64,000 bases of DNA from Flavobacterium frigidimaris (GTDB lineage: Bacteria; Bacteroidota; Bacteroidia; Flavobacteriales; Flavobacteriaceae), in assembly GCA_900129595.1 (NCBI GenBank), contig FQWG01000001.1, positions 496,001 to 560,000 of the forward strand, given 5' to 3'. The notes beneath the pieces were generated by a model. That model was given only the letters and a program-made list of their open reading frames with translations, made no database searches and was not told where the DNA came from. Positions 36,535 through 45,715 of this stretch are shown piece after piece. Numbering within the stretch: the stretch's first letter is position 1; every line of letters starts with the position of its first letter. Both the position numbers and the translations under genes were made by a program.

Positions 36535-36933
36535 ATGCCATTCGTTAGAATCAGCCTTCCCAAAAAGCTTTCATTAGAAACAAAAAATACTATTTCAGCA
36601 TCAATTCATGAGTCTTTAATAGCCGAATTTAATATTCCAAAAGACGATTATTTTCATGTGATCGAAGAATTAGAATCGCATCAGATAAAATATCCTGAAA
36701 GTTATCTTGGTATTTCACATTCTGAAGATATTATTTATGTGCAAATCACGGCAGGACAAGGAAGAACGGTAGAACAAAAGAAAAAGTTATACCATCAGAT
36801 TGCGACAAGAATTTCGACTTCCACCGAAATTTTGATCAATAATGTGATCATTGTTTTATTAGAAAATAATGGTTTAGAGAATTGGTCTTTTGGTAACGGA
36901 GAAATTCAGGAACCCACACATTTGAAGAAATAA
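36535..36933 (+). CDS. tautomerase family protein
   Basis: This 132-residue protein starts MPFVRISLPKKLSLETKNTI; Pro2 becomes the N-terminal catalytic proline after methionine removal. The body has the beta-alpha-beta pattern of the 4-oxalocrotonate tautomerase/MSAD superfamily, duplicated to about 130 residues (EDIIYVQITAGQGRTVEQKK is the second half, with an Arg in the usual position). Members tautomerise or decarboxylate small keto-acids; the substrate here is unknown. It ends before a bidirectional terminator and is convergent with the metal ATPase gene. Confidence 0.85.
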   Translation: MPFVRISLPKKLSLETKNTISASIHESLIAEFNIPKDDYFHVIEELESHQIKYPESYLGISHSEDIIYVQITAGQGRTVEQKKKLYHQIATRISTSTEILINNVIIVLLENNGLENWSFGNGEIQEPTHLKK

Positions 36934-36944
36934 TTACTCAAACA

Positions 36945-36986
36945 GAAAATCCCAATTCAAAATTAATGAATTGGGATTTTGTTTTA
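36945..36986. terminator. bidirectional terminator between convergent genes
   Basis: AAAATCCCAATTCA (36947-36960) and TGAATTGGGATTTT (36967-36980) form a 14-bp perfect stem with a 6-base loop, with T's after and A's before. It serves both the tautomerase and the P-type ATPase gene. Confidence 0.85.
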
Positions 36987-37001
36987 TTTGAATGAAGTAA
37001 T

Positions 37002-39008
37002 TTAAAACTTCATCTTCTGAATTCTCACGGCATTTAAAATTGCCAGTAACGCTACTCCAACATCGGCAAAAACAGCTTCCCACATTGTGGCAAGTCCGCC
37101 GGCACCCAAAATCAGTACAAAAGCTTTTACGACAAAAGCCAGGGTAATATTCTGCCATACGATTTTTTTGGTTTGTTTCCCGATATTGATGGCCATCGCA
37201 ATTTTACTTGGTTTATCATCCTGAATCACAACATCGGCCGTTTCGATCGTGGCATCACTTCCTAAACCTCCCATTGCGATACCTACGGTACTTAAGGCGA
37301 TAACAGGAGCATCATTTACACCATCGCCCACAAAAGCTACGGTTTCGTTTTTGGCTTTAATCTCGTTGAGTTTATTCACTTTATCTTCCGGAAGCAAATC
37401 TCCAAAAGCATTTGCGATGCCTAATTTATCCGCAACAAATTGCACTACATTGGTTTTATCACCGCTTAGCATGGTTACTTTAACGCCTAATGCTTTTAGT
37501 TTGTTTACTGCTTCCTGTGCATCTCCTTTTATTTCATCGGCAATAGTCAAATATCCTGCGAACTTATTATCATACGCAATGGCAATTGTAGTGTAAACAA
37601 CCGAATTTGGATCAATATCATATGAAATGTTGAATTTATCCATCAATTTGAAATTCCCCACATGCAATTCTTTTCCGTTGATTTCGGCTTTTAAACCATG
37701 TCCGGAAATTTCTTCTACGTTTTTCAATTCAATTGAAGCATCAATCTGCCCCACATGATTATGAATTGCCGTTGCCACAGGATGTGTACTCTGACTTTCG
37801 AGAACATTAACGAGTTTCAGAATCTCAACTTTATCAAAACCTTCCTGAATAATAACTTCCTGAACTTTAAAAACACCTTCGGTCATGGTTCCGGTTTTAT
37901 CCATCACCACATTTTGAATGGTTGAAATACTATCGAGAAAATTACTTCCTTTAAACAGAATTCCGTTTTTACTCGCCGCACCAATTCCTCCAAAATACCC
38001 TAACGGAATACTGATGACCAAGGCACAAGGACATGAAATTACCAGGAATACCAAAGCTCTGTACAACCAGTCACTAAAGACATAATTGTCTACAAAAAGC
38101 CATGGCAATACACAAATCGCAATCGCCAGATACACCACGATTGGCGTATAAATCTTGGCAAATTTCCTGATAAACAATTCCGCAGGCGCCTTTTTGGTCG
38201 TGGCATTTTGTACCATTTCCAGAATCTTAGACAATTTACTGTCTTTATAAGCTGTGGTTACTTTTACCAGTGCAACGGTATTTCCGTTGATCATTCCGGC
38301 CAAAACTGTTTCTCCTTTTACTTTGGTATCCGGCTTGCTTTCGCCTGTTAACGCCGCAGTATTAAACGAAGCGGTATCAGACAACAGTTCTCCGTCAAGA
38401 CCTAATTTTTCTCCGGCTTTCAGCTGTATTATTGATCCTATCTTTGCATCAGCTGCTTTGATTATTGTGGCAATGTTATTTTCTAAAATACTGACCTCAT
38501 CCGGACGTTGATCCAATAAACTTTTAATATTAGATTTGGCACGGCTTACCGCCAGTCCCTGAAAGTTTTCTCCAATAGTATAAAACAACATTACGGCAAC
38601 ACCTTCGGGGTATTCGCCTATTGCAAAAGCGCCTATTGTTGCGATACACATCAGAAAAAATTCCGAAAAGACATCGCCTTTTATAATGCTTTCATACGCT
38701 TCTTTCAAAACTGGCCATCCAACCGGTAAATACGCTATTATGTACCAGGCAATCCTGACGTAACCTGTAAACCAGTTTTGCGGAAAATAATTGTCAAATC
38801 CAATCCCAATAAGCAATAAAACAAAGGAGATTATGGCTGGTAAAAATATTTGAAACAAACTGCCTTCCGCATTATGTTCATGATCGTGACCGTCTCCGTG
38901 ATCATGTCCGTCATCATCAGAATGAACGGGCTCATCATGTGAGCAACAACATGTAGGTTGTTTTGGTTTCTTTTTTATTATTTTTTCTTCTCTATGTATA
39001 TGTTCCAT
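37002..39008 (-). CDS. heavy-metal P1B-type ATPase (CadA/ZntA-like)
   Basis: The ATG at 39008 (MEHIHREEKIIKKKPKQPTC) is preferred over 39038; about 668 residues. Instead of a ferredoxin-like HMA domain the N-terminus holds a CCC motif and a His/Asp-rich tail (HSDDDGHDHGDGHDHEHN). The transport motif is SCPCAL (Cys326-Pro-Cys328). The phosphorylated Asp370 lies in DKTGTMTEG; TGES occurs in the actuator domain and GDGVNDAP in the hinge. The CPC motif and cysteine/histidine tail fit export of Zn2+, Cd2+, Pb2+ or Co2+ across the inner membrane. It is downstream of the czc-type RND genes, so cytoplasmic and periplasmic detoxification are encoded together. Confidence 0.93.
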   Translation of the reverse strand: MEHIHREEKIIKKKPKQPTCCCSHDEPVHSDDDGHDHGDGHDHEHNAEGSLFQIFLPAIISFVLLLIGIGFDNYFPQNWFTGYVRIAWYIIAYLPVGWPVLKEAYESIIKGDVFSEFFLMCIATIGAFAIGEYPEGVAVMLFYTIGENFQGLAVSRAKSNIKSLLDQRPDEVSILENNIATIIKAADAKIGSIIQLKAGEKLGLDGELLSDTASFNTAALTGESKPDTKVKGETVLAGMINGNTVALVKVTTAYKDSKLSKILEMVQNATTKKAPAELFIRKFAKIYTPIVVYLAIAICVLPWLFVDNYVFSDWLYRALVFLVISCPCALVISIPLGYFGGIGAASKNGILFKGSNFLDSISTIQNVVMDKTGTMTEGVFKVQEVIIQEGFDKVEILKLVNVLESQSTHPVATAIHNHVGQIDASIELKNVEEISGHGLKAEINGKELHVGNFKLMDKFNISYDIDPNSVVYTTIAIAYDNKFAGYLTIADEIKGDAQEAVNKLKALGVKVTMLSGDKTNVVQFVADKLGIANAFGDLLPEDKVNKLNEIKAKNETVAFVGDGVNDAPVIALSTVGIAMGGLGSDATIETADVVIQDDKPSKIAMAINIGKQTKKIVWQNITLAFVVKAFVLILGAGGLATMWEAVFADVGVALLAILNAVRIQKMKF

Positions 39009-39134
39009 AAAATGAGTTTCAAGTTTTATTTGTTTCAAGTTTAAACTTTAAACTTTGTTTAAATATGTTCTAAAATTACGGATTTTGAGCCAATTGTCTA
39101 TAGGTAGCGTTTTATTTTAATCTTGCAAATTCTG

Positions 39135-39186
39135 CACCCGCTAAAAAAAACTTAGCATCTTAGTAACTTAGCCACTTAGCGCCTCA
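39135..39186. repeat. CTTAGnAACTTAGC-type intergenic repeat
   Basis: Short tandem units of the type ACTTAGCATCTTAGTAACTT lie between the adaptor and ATPase genes. Related stretches are at 55571-55760, 56045-56105 and 58839-58876. Confidence 0.55.
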
Positions 39187-39191
39187 AAAAA

Positions 39192-40445
39192 TTAGTGACT
39201 ATGCTCTCCTCCGCCTTTCATTGCTGAAAGCAGATAAAAAGCACCTTTAGTTACAATTTTTGCATGAGGAGGAATTTTATCTACAAATTTTATTTCGGTA
39301 AAACCTAAATCTGTAGTTCCCGGAATCACCTCAACTGCTTTAAAATGGATTTCATGTTCGTGAGGTTTTCCTGGCGCTGCTTTCTCTTCCTCATGTTCTT
39401 CATGTTCTTCTTCCTGGATATAAACAAAGTATTTCTCTGCATTTCGAACCACAGCATCTTTTGGTACTGCAGGAACCGTAGCATTGGTAATGTTGATATT
39501 TGCCGAAACATACATTCCGGGAATCAGTCCTTTTGCATCTGCCGGCTCGATTTTGGCATGAACGGCAACCGTTTTACTTTCATTAGAAAAGGACTTATTG
39601 ATTCCAAAAATCTTTCCTTTGATCGATTTATTCGATTGGTTTGTCAGGACAAAATCAATTACCTGTCCTACCGAAATAGAACCCAAATCTTTCTCATAAA
39701 CATTCAGGTCTAAATGCATCTGGCTATTGTCAACCACCTCAAACAATGCAACGCCGGTTTGTGCATAAGCTCCTTTTGCAATGCTTATTTTTCCCACATA
39801 ACCGCTAATTGGTGCTACAATGGGTACTAACGATGTACTTCCTTTTGTACTCACATGCAAAGCTTCTAATTTGTTCTTTGCAGCCTGCGCCCTTGCTCTT
39901 TCTGCCGCTAGTTTTGATTTTACTTCCTGGAAAATTTTTCTCGGATTTACATTCTCATCGCTTAACGTTTTCTGGCGATTGTATTCTAATTGCAAATATT
40001 CGATATTGGCTGTAGCCGAATGATAATCTTCCTGCATCTCGATCACTTCAAGATTCTGGATGGTCGCCAAAACTTTTCCTTTGTTGACATAAGTACCTTC
40101 TAAAACAAAAATGTCTTTTACCGTTCCTCCAATCAAAGTCGAAACTTCGGCTGAATTTTGTGGCGGAACTGTCGTATAACCATTGGCTTTTATGACTTTG
40201 TTCAGGTTTCTGTCTTCTACAAAACCGGTTTCGATTCCGACTGTTTTATATTGGGATTCGTTTAAAGCTACTTCTGTTTGTGATTTTTCTTCTTCGGGTT
40301 TTTCTTCAGTCTTTTTTTCATTGCACGAAATTAATATTCCGCTGTAGGCTATAAGCAATAAGCTATAAGCTAATCTTCTTTGTGAACTTTGCGAAAAAGC
40401 TTTGCTCCCGATAGCTATCGGGATTGCAGTTAAATTTATTTTCAT
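39192..40445 (-). CDS. RND efflux periplasmic adaptor (CzcB/CusB-like) lipoprotein
   Basis: The open frame extends to 40535, but the ATG at 40445 lies immediately after the TolC-type stop codon and gives a lipoprotein signal ending SGILISC (Cys41); 418 residues. Membrane-fusion architecture: barrel-sandwich hybrid (VSTLIGGTVKDIFVLEGTYVN), alpha-hairpin (about 150-210) and beta-barrel, with a His/Glu-rich metal-binding segment near 345-370 (EEEHEEHEEEK, HEHEIHF) and a GEHSH tail. It links the CzcA pump to the outer-membrane factor. The signal peptide has an extended, odd n-region (LTAIPIAIGSKAFSQSSQRR) that is encoded by the dispersed palindrome at 40407-40422 and its flanks. Confidence 0.9.
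   Translation of the reverse strand: MKINLTAIPIAIGSKAFSQSSQRRLAYSLLLIAYSGILISCNEKKTEEKPEEEKSQTEVALNESQYKTVGIETGFVEDRNLNKVIKANGYTTVPPQNSAEVSTLIGGTVKDIFVLEGTYVNKGKVLATIQNLEVIEMQEDYHSATANIEYLQLEYNRQKTLSDENVNPRKIFQEVKSKLAAERARAQAAKNKLEALHVSTKGSTSLVPIVAPISGYVGKISIAKGAYAQTGVALFEVVDNSQMHLDLNVYEKDLGSISVGQVIDFVLTNQSNKSIKGKIFGINKSFSNESKTVAVHAKIEPADAKGLIPGMYVSANINITNATVPAVPKDAVVRNAEKYFVYIQEEEHEEHEEEKAAPGKPHEHEIHFKAVEVIPGTTDLGFTEIKFVDKIPPHAKIVTKGAFYLLSAMKGGGEHSH
40407..40422. repeat. CCCGATAGCTATCGGG palindrome inside the adaptor signal peptide
   Basis: A perfect 16-bp palindrome. Its flanks (GCAAAGCTTTTTCGCAAAGTT on one side, GCAAT on the other) match those of the copy at 41630-41645 in inverse orientation. 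Confidence 0.85.
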
Positions 40446-40446
40446 T

Positions 40447-41706
40447 TTAATTGTTTTTGATGGTTGGAAATTGAACTTCGATGGCACTTTGATTAAAATT
40501 ATGGGTCGCCTCTGTGTATTGCTTTTTAATATCAATTGCCTGATTCAGAAAACTGATGTACGACCAGTAACTCATATCGCCATTAGCATAACTTTTTTGC
40601 GCGGTATTAATAATCTGATCCGCATATTGCAAGCCTTCTTTCTGATAATAGTCTAATGCCTTTTTTTGTTTTGCAAAATTGTTCTCTAATTCCTGTCTCT
40701 GCAGGTTCAGCGTTAGTTTATTTTTATCTAAAGCCAATTGCGATTGCGAAATACTGATTGCCGATGCCTGTGCTCTTGCTGTATTAACTCCCCCAAACAG
40801 CGGAATCTGCAATCCGGCCGTAAATCCCTGAAACAACGATTTGGTATCTATCGTTTGCGCAAAATAACCCAATCCTAATTTCGGCGTTCGCATCGCTTTA
40901 TAGGTATTGGCTTCTTTTTGAAATACCGAAATCTGCTGCTCATAATAATCCGTCATTAAACCTTCTGCTTTTGAATTTCCTTCTTCTCTTAGAACAGTAT
41001 ATTGTAGTAATGTTTTATCATCAGGAACAATGTTTTCATCCGTCTGAACAAAGAACTGCAGCTGCTTTTGGTAAATCACCAAATCATATTCTAATTGTGC
41101 TTTTTGAGTTTCAATCTCTTTCACTCTTACTTTCGCACTAATTACTTCGATGTTTCCGCTTTCTCCGGTCTGAAAACGCAATTCTGCATTCTTTAGGAAT
41201 TTGGTATAAATATCATTCAGTTCCGAGTTTAATTTTTGCATAGAAACTCCATACAAGTATTGATAATATGCCAGCGTTACTGCTTTTTCTGTTTCATAAG
41301 AAGACAATGCTTTTCGTTTCTCGGCCAGTTTTACCAATTCTTCCTGCAATTGCCTGTTTGCTTTTGTAATATTCCCAATTGGAAAATACTGCTGAACGGA
41401 AACATTATGGTCAAAATCAACGCTGTTGAATTGTCCTCCCTGATATTGCACCTGAAGTGCCTCCGGCTGAAATGCAGTCTTTTTCAGAACCGTTTGTCTT
41501 TCTATTTCTTTATCAGCAATTTTTAAGTCGATGTTGTTTGATTTGGCGAGTTCTATCGCTTTTTCTAAGCTGATTTTTTCTTGTGCCTGCGAAAGCATGC
41601 TAACCAATAAGATTATGCTTAACCGCAATCCCGATAGCCATCGGGAGCAAAGCTTTTTCGCAAAGTTCGCAAAGGGTTTTCTGTTTATATTATATATTGA
41701 ATTCAT
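40447..41706 (-). CDS. TolC family outer-membrane efflux protein (CzcC/CusC-like)
   Basis: This 419-residue protein has an N-terminal export signal whose hydrophobic core is LSIILLVSMLSQAQ (about 29-42). The preceding n-region (NRKPFANFAKKLCSRWLSG) is encoded by the dispersed palindromic repeat. The remainder shows the two OEP repeats with long helices (ISLEKAIELAKSNNIDLKIAD; AKVRVKEIETQKAQLEYDLV; FTAGLQIPLFGGVNTARAQA). It forms the outer-membrane duct for the CzcA/CzcB-type pump. Its stop codon is 1 bp from the adaptor start codon, so translation is probably coupled. Confidence 0.9.
   Translation of the reverse strand: MNSIYNINRKPFANFAKKLCSRWLSGLRLSIILLVSMLSQAQEKISLEKAIELAKSNNIDLKIADKEIERQTVLKKTAFQPEALQVQYQGGQFNSVDFDHNVSVQQYFPIGNITKANRQLQEELVKLAEKRKALSSYETEKAVTLAYYQYLYGVSMQKLNSELNDIYTKFLKNAELRFQTGESGNIEVISAKVRVKEIETQKAQLEYDLVIYQKQLQFFVQTDENIVPDDKTLLQYTVLREEGNSKAEGLMTDYYEQQISVFQKEANTYKAMRTPKLGLGYFAQTIDTKSLFQGFTAGLQIPLFGGVNTARAQASAISISQSQLALDKNKLTLNLQRQELENNFAKQKKALDYYQKEGLQYADQIINTAQKSYANGDMSYWSYISFLNQAIDIKKQYTEATHNFNQSAIEVQFPTIKNN
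41630..41645. repeat. CCCGATAGCCATCGGG palindrome inside the TolC-type gene
   Basis: A copy of the dispersed palindrome with one changed base, within codons for the signal-peptide n-region. It is oriented opposite to the copy in the neighbouring adaptor gene. Confidence 0.8.
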
Positions 41707-41740
41707 TTTTTATTTTTTAAATTTCTTTGCCTTAATTTTT

Positions 41741-41815
41741 TGTTTCACGCAGATTCTGCAGATTTTAGCCGATTTAATTTCATAAAGTTCTATGGATTAA
41801 AATCTGCGTGAAACA
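41741..41815. repeat. inverted repeat between czcA-type and tolC-type genes
   Basis: TGTTTCACGCAGATT (41741-41755) and AATCTGCGTGAAACA (41801-41815) are perfect 15-bp arms. On the minus strand it follows the RND pump stop codon and may stabilise or attenuate the transcript. Confidence 0.75.
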
Positions 41816-41824
41816 AAATCTTTT

Positions 41825-44800
41825 TTAATCATCATTGCGTTCTTCGCGTATATCTTCGCGCTCTTTGGTGTTGTTTTTTTTCTCCAATAGCAAATACAAA
41901 ATCGGTAAAACGATTAAAGTCAATAAAGTTGCAGTGAATAGTCCTCCAATAACCACAGTTGCCAAAGGTTTTTGCACCTCTGCTCCTCCGCTAGTGGATA
42001 ATGCCATCGGCAAAAATCCTAAAGACGCAACGGCTGCAGTCATTAAAACGGGACGTAACCTTGTTCTGGTTCCTATAAGAACCCTTTCGAGCGGATCTAA
42101 TATTCCTTCTTTTTTGAGCTGATTGAAATACGATATTAATACGATTCCGTTTAAAACGGCAATTCCAAACAAAGCAATAAAACCAATTCCTGCCGAAATA
42201 CTAAACGGCATTCCGCGCATCCAGAGTGCAAAAACACCGCCGATGGCTGACAACGGAATGGCTGTAAAAATCAATCCGGCCTGTTTGAAACTTTTAAAGG
42301 TGAAATAAAGTAAAACCAGTATTAATCCCAAAGCGATCGGCAATGCTACCGAAAGTCGCTTGGTCGCCTCAATCAGGTTCTCAAACTGACCGCCATAGGT
42401 TACATAATAGCCTGCAGGAAGTTTGAAATCTTTGTCTAATTTTTGCTGAATTTCCTCCACAACACTTTTTATGTCCCGGCCACGAACATTTAATCCAATT
42501 GTAATTCTTCGTTTTCCATCTTCACGGGTTACCTGTACGGGACCTTGCTCGTAATCTACAGTCGCAACCTGCGAAAGCGGTACCTGCTGGCCATTTGGCA
42601 ACGGAATAAATAAATTGCTTACATCTGTAATATCAGCGCGATGTTCTTCATTCATTCTCACTACAACATCAAATCGTTTACTCTCGTCGTAGATTTTTCC
42701 GGCACTTTCTCCGGCAAATGAAGAACGGATAATCTGGTTGATATCAGAAATATTCAATCCGTATAAAGCAATTTTATTATAATCATATTTGATGGTAATC
42801 TGAGGTAATCCCGTTACTTTATCCGCTTTTAAATCACCAATTCCTTCGATACTTTTAATTCTCGAAATTAACTCTGTCGCTTTAGCATCCAGAATTTCCA
42901 GATCATCACCAAAAATTTTAATCGCAATATCGCTTCGGCTTCCGGTCATCAATTCATTAAAACGCATCTGAATAGGCTGTGAAATCTCAATATTGGCACC
43001 TGGGATTACTTCCATTTCCTCTTTCATGGCATTAGCCAATTCTTCCCAGTTGCGGTATTTTTTGCCCCATTCTTTTTTGTCTTTCAGTACAATAATCAAA
43101 TCCCCGCTTTCAATTGGCATTGGATCTGTCGGGATTTCACCGCTTCCTATTTTAGTGACAATAGTTTTAATCTCCGGAAATTTTGCTTTTAATATTTGTT
43201 CGTATTTAGTAGTCGTTTCAATCATCTGTGTCAGCGAACTTCCGGTCATAATCGTAGCATTTATTGCTAAATCGCCTTCTTCGATTGTTGGGATAAATTC
43301 TCCTCCCATACTATTAAAAACAACCAATCCAAATGCAAATAAACCAAGCGCTATTGCCAGAACGGTCTTTTTAAACTGTAATGCTTTCTCTAAAAATGGC
43401 GCATATACTGACTCTAACCAAGCCATCATTCTGTCGCTGAAATTTTCTTTATGCTTTGTATTTTTAGATAAAAACAAAGCACTCATCATTGGCACATAAG
43501 TAAGGGAAAGTACAAAAGCTCCTGCAATAGCAAAACCAACGGTCATTGCCATAGGTTTAAACATTTTACCTTCAGTACCTACCAATGCGAGAATGGGCAG
43601 ATAAACGATCAGGATGATAATTTCTCCAAAGGCAGCACTATTTCTAATTTTCGAAGCCGAATTATAGACTTCGACATCCATTTCGATTTGGGTTAAGTCT
43701 TTCTTTCGTTTGAGTTTTTGTAAATGATGCATTGTGGCTTCAACAATAATCACGGCACCGTCAACAATAATCCCAAAGTCGATTGCTCCTAAACTCATCA
43801 GGTTGCCGCTTACGCCAAAGGCATTCATCAGAATAACGGCAAAAAGCATCGCCAGCGGAATGACGGAGGCTACAATTAAACCGGCACGAAGATTTCCCAG
43901 AAATAAAATCAGTACAAAAATCACGATCAATGCACCTTCTAATAAGTTCTTAGTAACGGTTCCCATTGCATTATCTACTAATTTACCTCTGTCGATAAAA
44001 GCTTCAGCAACCACGCCTTCAGGCAAACTTTTATTGATCTGAATCATTCGCTCTTTGATTCTGTCTACAACGGCGCTTGAGTTTTCGCCTTTTAACATCA
44101 ACACCATTCCGGAAACAATTTCTCCTTTTCCGTCTTTGGTCGATGCGCCGTAACGCAACGCTACACCTTCACGAACCTCAGCAACATCCCGAACTAAAAC
44201 AGGGGAACCATTTCGGTTTTTAACCACCACATTTCCTAAATCCTTTGTGCCTTTTGCCATTCCAACGCCACGTATAAAATACGCATACTGGTCTTTTTCA
44301 ATATACGCACCACCCGTATTTTGATTGTTTTTTTCTAAAGCATCAAAAATTTCGGTAATCGTAACGCCCAGACTATTCAGTTTATTTGGGTTTACGGCAA
44401 TTTCGTATTGTTTCAATTTCCCGCCCCAGGTACTCACATCTGCCACGCCTTTGACACCTTGCAATTGCGGAATAATAATCCAATCCTGAATCGTTCTTAG
44501 TTTTACAGCATCGTATTTGTTTTCATACCCTTTTTTGGCATAAACATCATATTGGTAAATCTCACCTAATCCTGTTGAAATTGGCGCTAATTCAGGTGAA
44601 CCGGCATAAGCGGGAATGTTTTCCTCGGCTTGTTTCAAGCGTTGAAAAATCTGCTCTCTTGCCCAGTAAATATCAACATCATCTTCGAAAACAACGGTGA
44701 CAACCGATAATCCGAAACGCGAAATACTGCGGAGTTCTATAATATCCGGAACTGTTTTTACCGCCTGCTCTAACGGATAGGTAATCAATTGCTCGACTTC

Positions 44801-44977
44801 CTGACTTGCCAGAGTTGGCGCCGCCGTAATGATCTGCACCTGATTATTGGTAATATCAGGCAAAGCATCTAATGGCAGTTTTTTAAGGGAATAGCTTCCC
44901 CAAGCTATTAATATAAGGGTAAATAGTAGTATAACGAACTTGTTCTTTATACTAAACTGTATTATTTTATCTAACAT
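41825..44977 (-). CDS. heavy-metal efflux RND pump (CzcA-like)
   Basis: The frame opens at 45043, but MLDKIIQFSIKNKFVILLFT from the ATG at 44977 is the standard start; 1050 residues. It is a 12-helix RND protein with two large periplasmic loops. The helix-4 signature DFGIIVDGAVIIVEA (Asp400, Asp406) is the CzcA/HME type, which handles divalent ions (Co2+, Zn2+, Cd2+, Ni2+) rather than Cu+/Ag+. Further family segments are LPDITNNQVQIITAAPTLAS, TGLGEIYQYDVYA and RTRLRPVLMTAAVASLGFLP. It takes metal from the periplasm or cytoplasm and, with the adaptor and TolC-type channel downstream, exports it by proton antiport. Confidence 0.94.
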   Translation of the reverse strand: MLDKIIQFSIKNKFVILLFTLILIAWGSYSLKKLPLDALPDITNNQVQIITAAPTLASQEVEQLITYPLEQAVKTVPDIIELRSISRFGLSVVTVVFEDDVDIYWAREQIFQRLKQAEENIPAYAGSPELAPISTGLGEIYQYDVYAKKGYENKYDAVKLRTIQDWIIIPQLQGVKGVADVSTWGGKLKQYEIAVNPNKLNSLGVTITEIFDALEKNNQNTGGAYIEKDQYAYFIRGVGMAKGTKDLGNVVVKNRNGSPVLVRDVAEVREGVALRYGASTKDGKGEIVSGMVLMLKGENSSAVVDRIKERMIQINKSLPEGVVAEAFIDRGKLVDNAMGTVTKNLLEGALIVIFVLILFLGNLRAGLIVASVIPLAMLFAVILMNAFGVSGNLMSLGAIDFGIIVDGAVIIVEATMHHLQKLKRKKDLTQIEMDVEVYNSASKIRNSAAFGEIIILIVYLPILALVGTEGKMFKPMAMTVGFAIAGAFVLSLTYVPMMSALFLSKNTKHKENFSDRMMAWLESVYAPFLEKALQFKKTVLAIALGLFAFGLVVFNSMGGEFIPTIEEGDLAINATIMTGSSLTQMIETTTKYEQILKAKFPEIKTIVTKIGSGEIPTDPMPIESGDLIIVLKDKKEWGKKYRNWEELANAMKEEMEVIPGANIEISQPIQMRFNELMTGSRSDIAIKIFGDDLEILDAKATELISRIKSIEGIGDLKADKVTGLPQITIKYDYNKIALYGLNISDINQIIRSSFAGESAGKIYDESKRFDVVVRMNEEHRADITDVSNLFIPLPNGQQVPLSQVATVDYEQGPVQVTREDGKRRITIGLNVRGRDIKSVVEEIQQKLDKDFKLPAGYYVTYGGQFENLIEATKRLSVALPIALGLILVLLYFTFKSFKQAGLIFTAIPLSAIGGVFALWMRGMPFSISAGIGFIALFGIAVLNGIVLISYFNQLKKEGILDPLERVLIGTRTRLRPVLMTAAVASLGFLPMALSTSGGAEVQKPLATVVIGGLFTATLLTLIVLPILYLLLEKKNNTKEREDIREERNDD

Positions 44978-45074
44978 TTTTAATGGTATAATGACGTGAG
45001 AAATTAGACATGGTATGTCTATTAAATACTGTGGAAAACCCACAACTCTCTATCCCGAACCTAATCGGGCATCA

Positions 45075-45398
45075 TTATGCTATTTGGGGCGGCTGCCAGA
45101 TACTCCCGAAGAAATTGGAAGTGACAACTGAAGTATAATCAGGTAACTGAATTGAAATAATAGAATAAGACACGGGAAAATCAAAACTTAATGAAGTTTG
45201 GTACGTCAATACCTGAGCTCCGCAGCAATTACAAGCGCAGAACGGGGAACATAAATCGTTTTGTTTGTCGTGTGAATGATTTGCCTCAGAAGAAAATTGG
45301 GCAATTTTGTGAGCAGCACTGTTCACTTCCATATCTGCACAAGGCATATTTGAAAGTGCCATTAAATAAAGTGATAATATAACAGTTATCCATTTCAC
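45075..45398 (-). CDS. small exported Cys/His-rich protein before the RND pump
   Basis: This is a 107-residue protein with a signal peptide-like start (MKWITVILSLYLMALSNMPC). The central segment has HSH (41-43) and the cysteine cluster CSPFCACNCCG (Cys50, 54, 56, 58, 59), which looks like a metal-binding knuckle. The C-terminal half is beta-strand-like (YQTSLSFDFPVSYSIISIQL) and ends WQPPQIA. It is the first gene of the efflux unit, 97 bp before the pump gene. Similar short proteins are known to me beside cation-efflux operons in Flavobacteriia, without assigned function; a periplasmic metal sensor or buffer is a guess. An antisense open frame at 45191-45382 is a shadow. Confidence 0.7.
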   Translation of the reverse strand: MKWITVILSLYLMALSNMPCADMEVNSAAHKIAQFSSEANHSHDKQNDLCSPFCACNCCGAQVLTYQTSLSFDFPVSYSIISIQLPDYTSVVTSNFFGSIWQPPQIA

Positions 45399-45715
45399 GA
45401 CGTAAAAATACTATTTATTTCAATTCAAACTCCAATAATTAATAAATCATCATGGCAAAAAAGGGTTAATTCTTTAAAATCTGATTGCGTTTCGTTTAAA
45501 TAAAAAATTGCGTTTCTTAAAAAAATATGGTTACCGATAAAAAATTTTAGTTAACTTTAACAATAATTAACATATGTTTTGAGTTCATCCTTTTAAGCCG
45601 AAAAAATATATTCCTCTACAAACCAAAAACATACATATATAGTCCTTTAATAATACCATTAGTACATATTTCTTTTACGCAGTTCTATTAATTAACAATT
45701 ATAAACACGAAATCA
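45399..45715. other. divergent intergenic region
   Basis: This AT-rich spacer lies between the Cys-rich gene (minus) and the frameshifted gene (plus). It must hold promoters in both directions, but I found no clear TTTG-N19-TAnnTTTG match, and no repeat or RNA structure. Confidence 0.4.

Noticed and set aside
36934..37158. 74-codon frame on the minus strand at the end of the ATPase gene
   Set aside because: It is an alternative frame of the P-type ATPase gene that runs across the terminator, with no features of its own.
45191..45382. Plus-strand open frame opposite the Cys-rich protein
   Set aside because: It has no signal peptide or recognisable motif, whereas the minus-strand frame has both a signal peptide and a coherent cysteine cluster.
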